Shown: positions 62,318 to 64,000 of the stretch, one piece after another
How the letters are laid out: every line of letters begins with the position of its first letter
Position numbering within the stretch: the first letter of the stretch is position 1
NCBI RefSeq assembly: GCF_001688725.2
Contig: NZ_CP015401.2
Coordinates: 3,914,001-3,978,000 of the forward strand
Length of the DNA stretch: 64,000 nucleotides
Reading direction: 5' to 3'
DNA from: Bacteroides caecimuris
GTDB lineage: Bacteria; Bacteroidota; Bacteroidia; Bacteroidales; Bacteroidaceae
Made by a program: the position numbers and the translations under genes
Notes under the pieces: model-generated
What the model saw: only the letters and a program-made list of their open reading frames with translations
Database searches by the model: none
What the model was told of the DNA's origin: nothing

Positions 62318-63628
62318 ATGAAGTTCTACGACCGAAAGAAAGAAATGGCGATACTGTATGCAGCTAAAGAGCAATCACAAACGAGCGCTTGCTTTACTGT
62401 AATGACCGGACGCCGACGAATCGGAAAAACAGCTCTACTCTTAGAGTCTGCCAAAGACACCCGATTCGTATATATATTTGTAGCAAGAAAGAGTGAAGTC
62501 CTGCTTTGCGCACAATATCAACCAGTCATTCAGGAAACGCTTGGCATTCGTATCTATGGAGAAATCAGAGAGTTCGCACAGCTCTTTGAACTGCTGATGC
62601 AACATTCCCAAAAGGAAAATTTCACATTAATCATTGACGAATTTCAAGAATTTCTCTATATCAATCCGTCTATCGTCAGTGACATACAACGTATTTGGGA
62701 CCAATATCACGCGACTTCCAAAATCAATTTCATTGTATGCGGTTCTGTTTATTCAATGATGAAAAGAATATTCGAAGACCGCAAGGAGCCACTATACGGA
62801 CGCCTTACCGCCCGAATTGCCCTGCATCCATTCACCACCACCGTTATCAAAGAGATTCTAGCAGACCATGCCCCCCAATTCACAGCGGAAGATTTGCTTT
62901 GCTTGTATTTGCTGACAGGTGGAGTAGCCAAATACATCACCCTATTGATGGAAGCGAAAGCATTTAATAAAACTGCCATGATAAATTATGCACTTTCCGA
63001 AGGCTCACCATTTCTGACAGAAGGCAAAGACATGTTGATTTCCGAGTTCGGGAAAGACTATGCCAATTATTTTTCTATCCTATCTCTCATTGCAGAAGGA
63101 AAAACAACACAACGAGAAATCGATTCCATCATCAATAAAAACACCGGTTCCTATTTAGCCAACCTTGAGGATGAATATTCATTAATCAAAAAAGTGAAAC
63201 CGATGTTCGCTAAACCTAATAGTCGTGCTACCCGTTATTGCTTGCAAGACAATTTTCTACGATTCTGGTTTCGCTTTATTTTCTCAAACAACGCAGTACT
63301 GGAAATGGGGAAAAACCATTTACTGATAGAATATGTAGAAAAGAACTATGAACAATACAGCGGCCTACTGTTAGAAAAATATTTCCGTGAACTTATCGCT
63401 GAAGAAGAGGAAGTTACCGATGTAGGTAACTATTGGGACAAAAACGGAGAAAATGAAATAGACCTGATCGCCCTCAACCGCTTTAACAAAACAGCACTTA
63501 TCGGAGAAGTAAAAAGAAATTCGAGAAAAATAAGTATCCCAGCATTGGAAAAGAAAGGAGAAACTTTACATAAAGAATTAAATGATTATAAAATAACTTT
63601 CAAAGGATTCTCATTAAAAGATATGTAG
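62318..63628 (+). CDS. AAA ATPase of the DUF234 (archaeal-type) family
   Basis: The 436-residue protein has a Walker A motif TGRRRIGKTALL (about residues 30-41) and Walker B FTLIIDEFQEFLY (about 103-115). A winged-helix middle part follows, and then the C-terminal DUF234 domain with a PD-(D/E)xK nuclease-like core (NEIDLIALNRFNKTALIGEV then KRN). This family is common in Bacteroides and archaea and its role is unknown; a nucleic-acid-related or defence role is possible but unproven. It is a single gene preceded by a repeat-bearing promoter. Confidence 0.85.
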   Translation: MKFYDRKKEMAILYAAKEQSQTSACFTVMTGRRRIGKTALLLESAKDTRFVYIFVARKSEVLLCAQYQPVIQETLGIRIYGEIREFAQLFELLMQHSQKENFTLIIDEFQEFLYINPSIVSDIQRIWDQYHATSKINFIVCGSVYSMMKRIFEDRKEPLYGRLTARIALHPFTTTVIKEILADHAPQFTAEDLLCLYLLTGGVAKYITLLMEAKAFNKTAMINYALSEGSPFLTEGKDMLISEFGKDYANYFSILSLIAEGKTTQREIDSIINKNTGSYLANLEDEYSLIKKVKPMFAKPNSRATRYCLQDNFLRFWFRFIFSNNAVLEMGKNHLLIEYVEKNYEQYSGLLLEKYFRELIAEEEEVTDVGNYWDKNGENEIDLIALNRFNKTALIGEVKRNSRKISIPALEKKGETLHKELNDYKITFKGFSLKDM

Positions 63629-63651
63629 TATTTTTGCATAAACACCCGATT

Positions 63652-64000
63652 ATGAAAAAAGAAATTACTAGACTCATTTGTGCCGCCATCTGCTGCACGC
63701 CCATTATAGGATTTGCCCAGACAAGTGATAAGTTCACTTCGACTGACAACCTTTATAAAGAAGGAAAAGAACTTTTCCAAGAAAAGAATTATGCAGCTGC
63801 TTTGCCGGCCTTGAAAGCATTTGTAAAACAGAAGCCTGCAGCCGGTCTTCTTCAGGACGCAGAGTATATGCTGGTCAGTTCGGCTTACGAACTGAAAGAT
63901 AAAAACCGTATCGAACTCCTCCGCAAATATCTCGACCGTTACCCTGATACTCCATACGCTAACCGCATTTATGCGCTGTTAGCCTCCTGCTATTTCTACG
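63652..64000 (+). CDS. Secreted tetratricopeptide-like protein, partial (runs off the right edge)
   Basis: About 116 N-terminal residues are present. A signal peptide (MKKEITRLICAAICCTPIIG, cleaved near FAQ) is followed by helical repeats of TPR type (LYKEGKELFQEKNYAAALPA, then LLQDAEYMLVSSAYELKD, RIELLRKYLDRYPDTPYANR). It is probably a periplasmic or outer-membrane-associated scaffold protein. A TATTTTTG -7 box lies at 63629-63636, just after the ATPase stop codon. Confidence 0.8.
   Translation, partial: MKKEITRLICAAICCTPIIGFAQTSDKFTSTDNLYKEGKELFQEKNYAAALPALKAFVKQKPAAGLLQDAEYMLVSSAYELKDKNRIELLRKYLDRYPDTPYANRIYALLASCYFY

Overview
The window is chromosomal DNA of a gut Bacteroides, close to the B. 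thetaiotaomicron group. The evidence is two SusC/SusD polysaccharide utilisation loci (PULs), many Bacteroides-type promoters (TAnnTTTG at -7 with TTG or TTTG about 20 bp upstream), HU-HIG-type DNA-binding proteins, and a gene set matching the described B. thetaiotaomicron ribose locus (rus). The species cannot be fixed from sequence alone.

Left part (1-24.6 kb) is mostly core genome. It holds an acyl-CoA/AMP ligase cut by the window edge and its XRE-cupin regulator, divergent rpsO and typA, a chromate-transporter pair whose first half carries an internal deletion, divergent pckA and upp, and a TolC-HlyD-MFS-AraC efflux operon. A complete IS66-type element (12.7-15.5 kb) follows. After it come a YfhO-like membrane protein, ahcY, an S41/CtpA protease, a PfkB kinase, two tandem tRNA-Asn genes, a small MITE-like inverted-repeat element, comF and an inositol-monophosphatase-family gene.

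Middle part (24.8-43.7 kb, all on the minus strand) is an ECF-sigma/FecR-controlled PUL. Its SusC carries an N-terminal STN signalling domain. Downstream are SusD, a secreted endonuclease/exonuclease/phosphatase-fold (EEP) enzyme, two GH89 alpha-N-acetylglucosaminidases, an HGSNAT-like membrane acetyltransferase (DUF5009), a GntP permease and a glycerate kinase. Sigma, FecR, a second EEP enzyme and two unknown lipoproteins follow. The fecR and susC upstream regions share a promoter-like block. This is the least conventional system here: it combines a bacterial counterpart of the lysosomal HGSNAT/NAGLU pair with a predicted glycerate uptake and phosphorylation route.

Between the two PULs (43.7-48.5 kb) is a disturbed region. 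Two identical ISAs1-family elements lie head to tail, separated and flanked by the same 10-bp sequence. They are inserted in an array of four palindromic sites spaced exactly 22 bp apart in the reconstructed uninterrupted sequence, upstream of an HU-like gene. Gene remnants and a second HU-like gene follow.

Right part (48.5-60.5 kb) is the rus ribose/nucleoside-scavenging locus: LacI-type RusR, divergent from rusK1-rusK2-rusC-rusD-rusGH-rusNH-rusT, with a palindromic operator abutting the rusK1 promoter. Beyond it are an ahpC remnant, a Nudix hydrolase, a 755-bp gene-free AT-rich stretch, an AAA ATPase of the DUF234 type, and the start of a secreted TPR-like protein running off the right edge.
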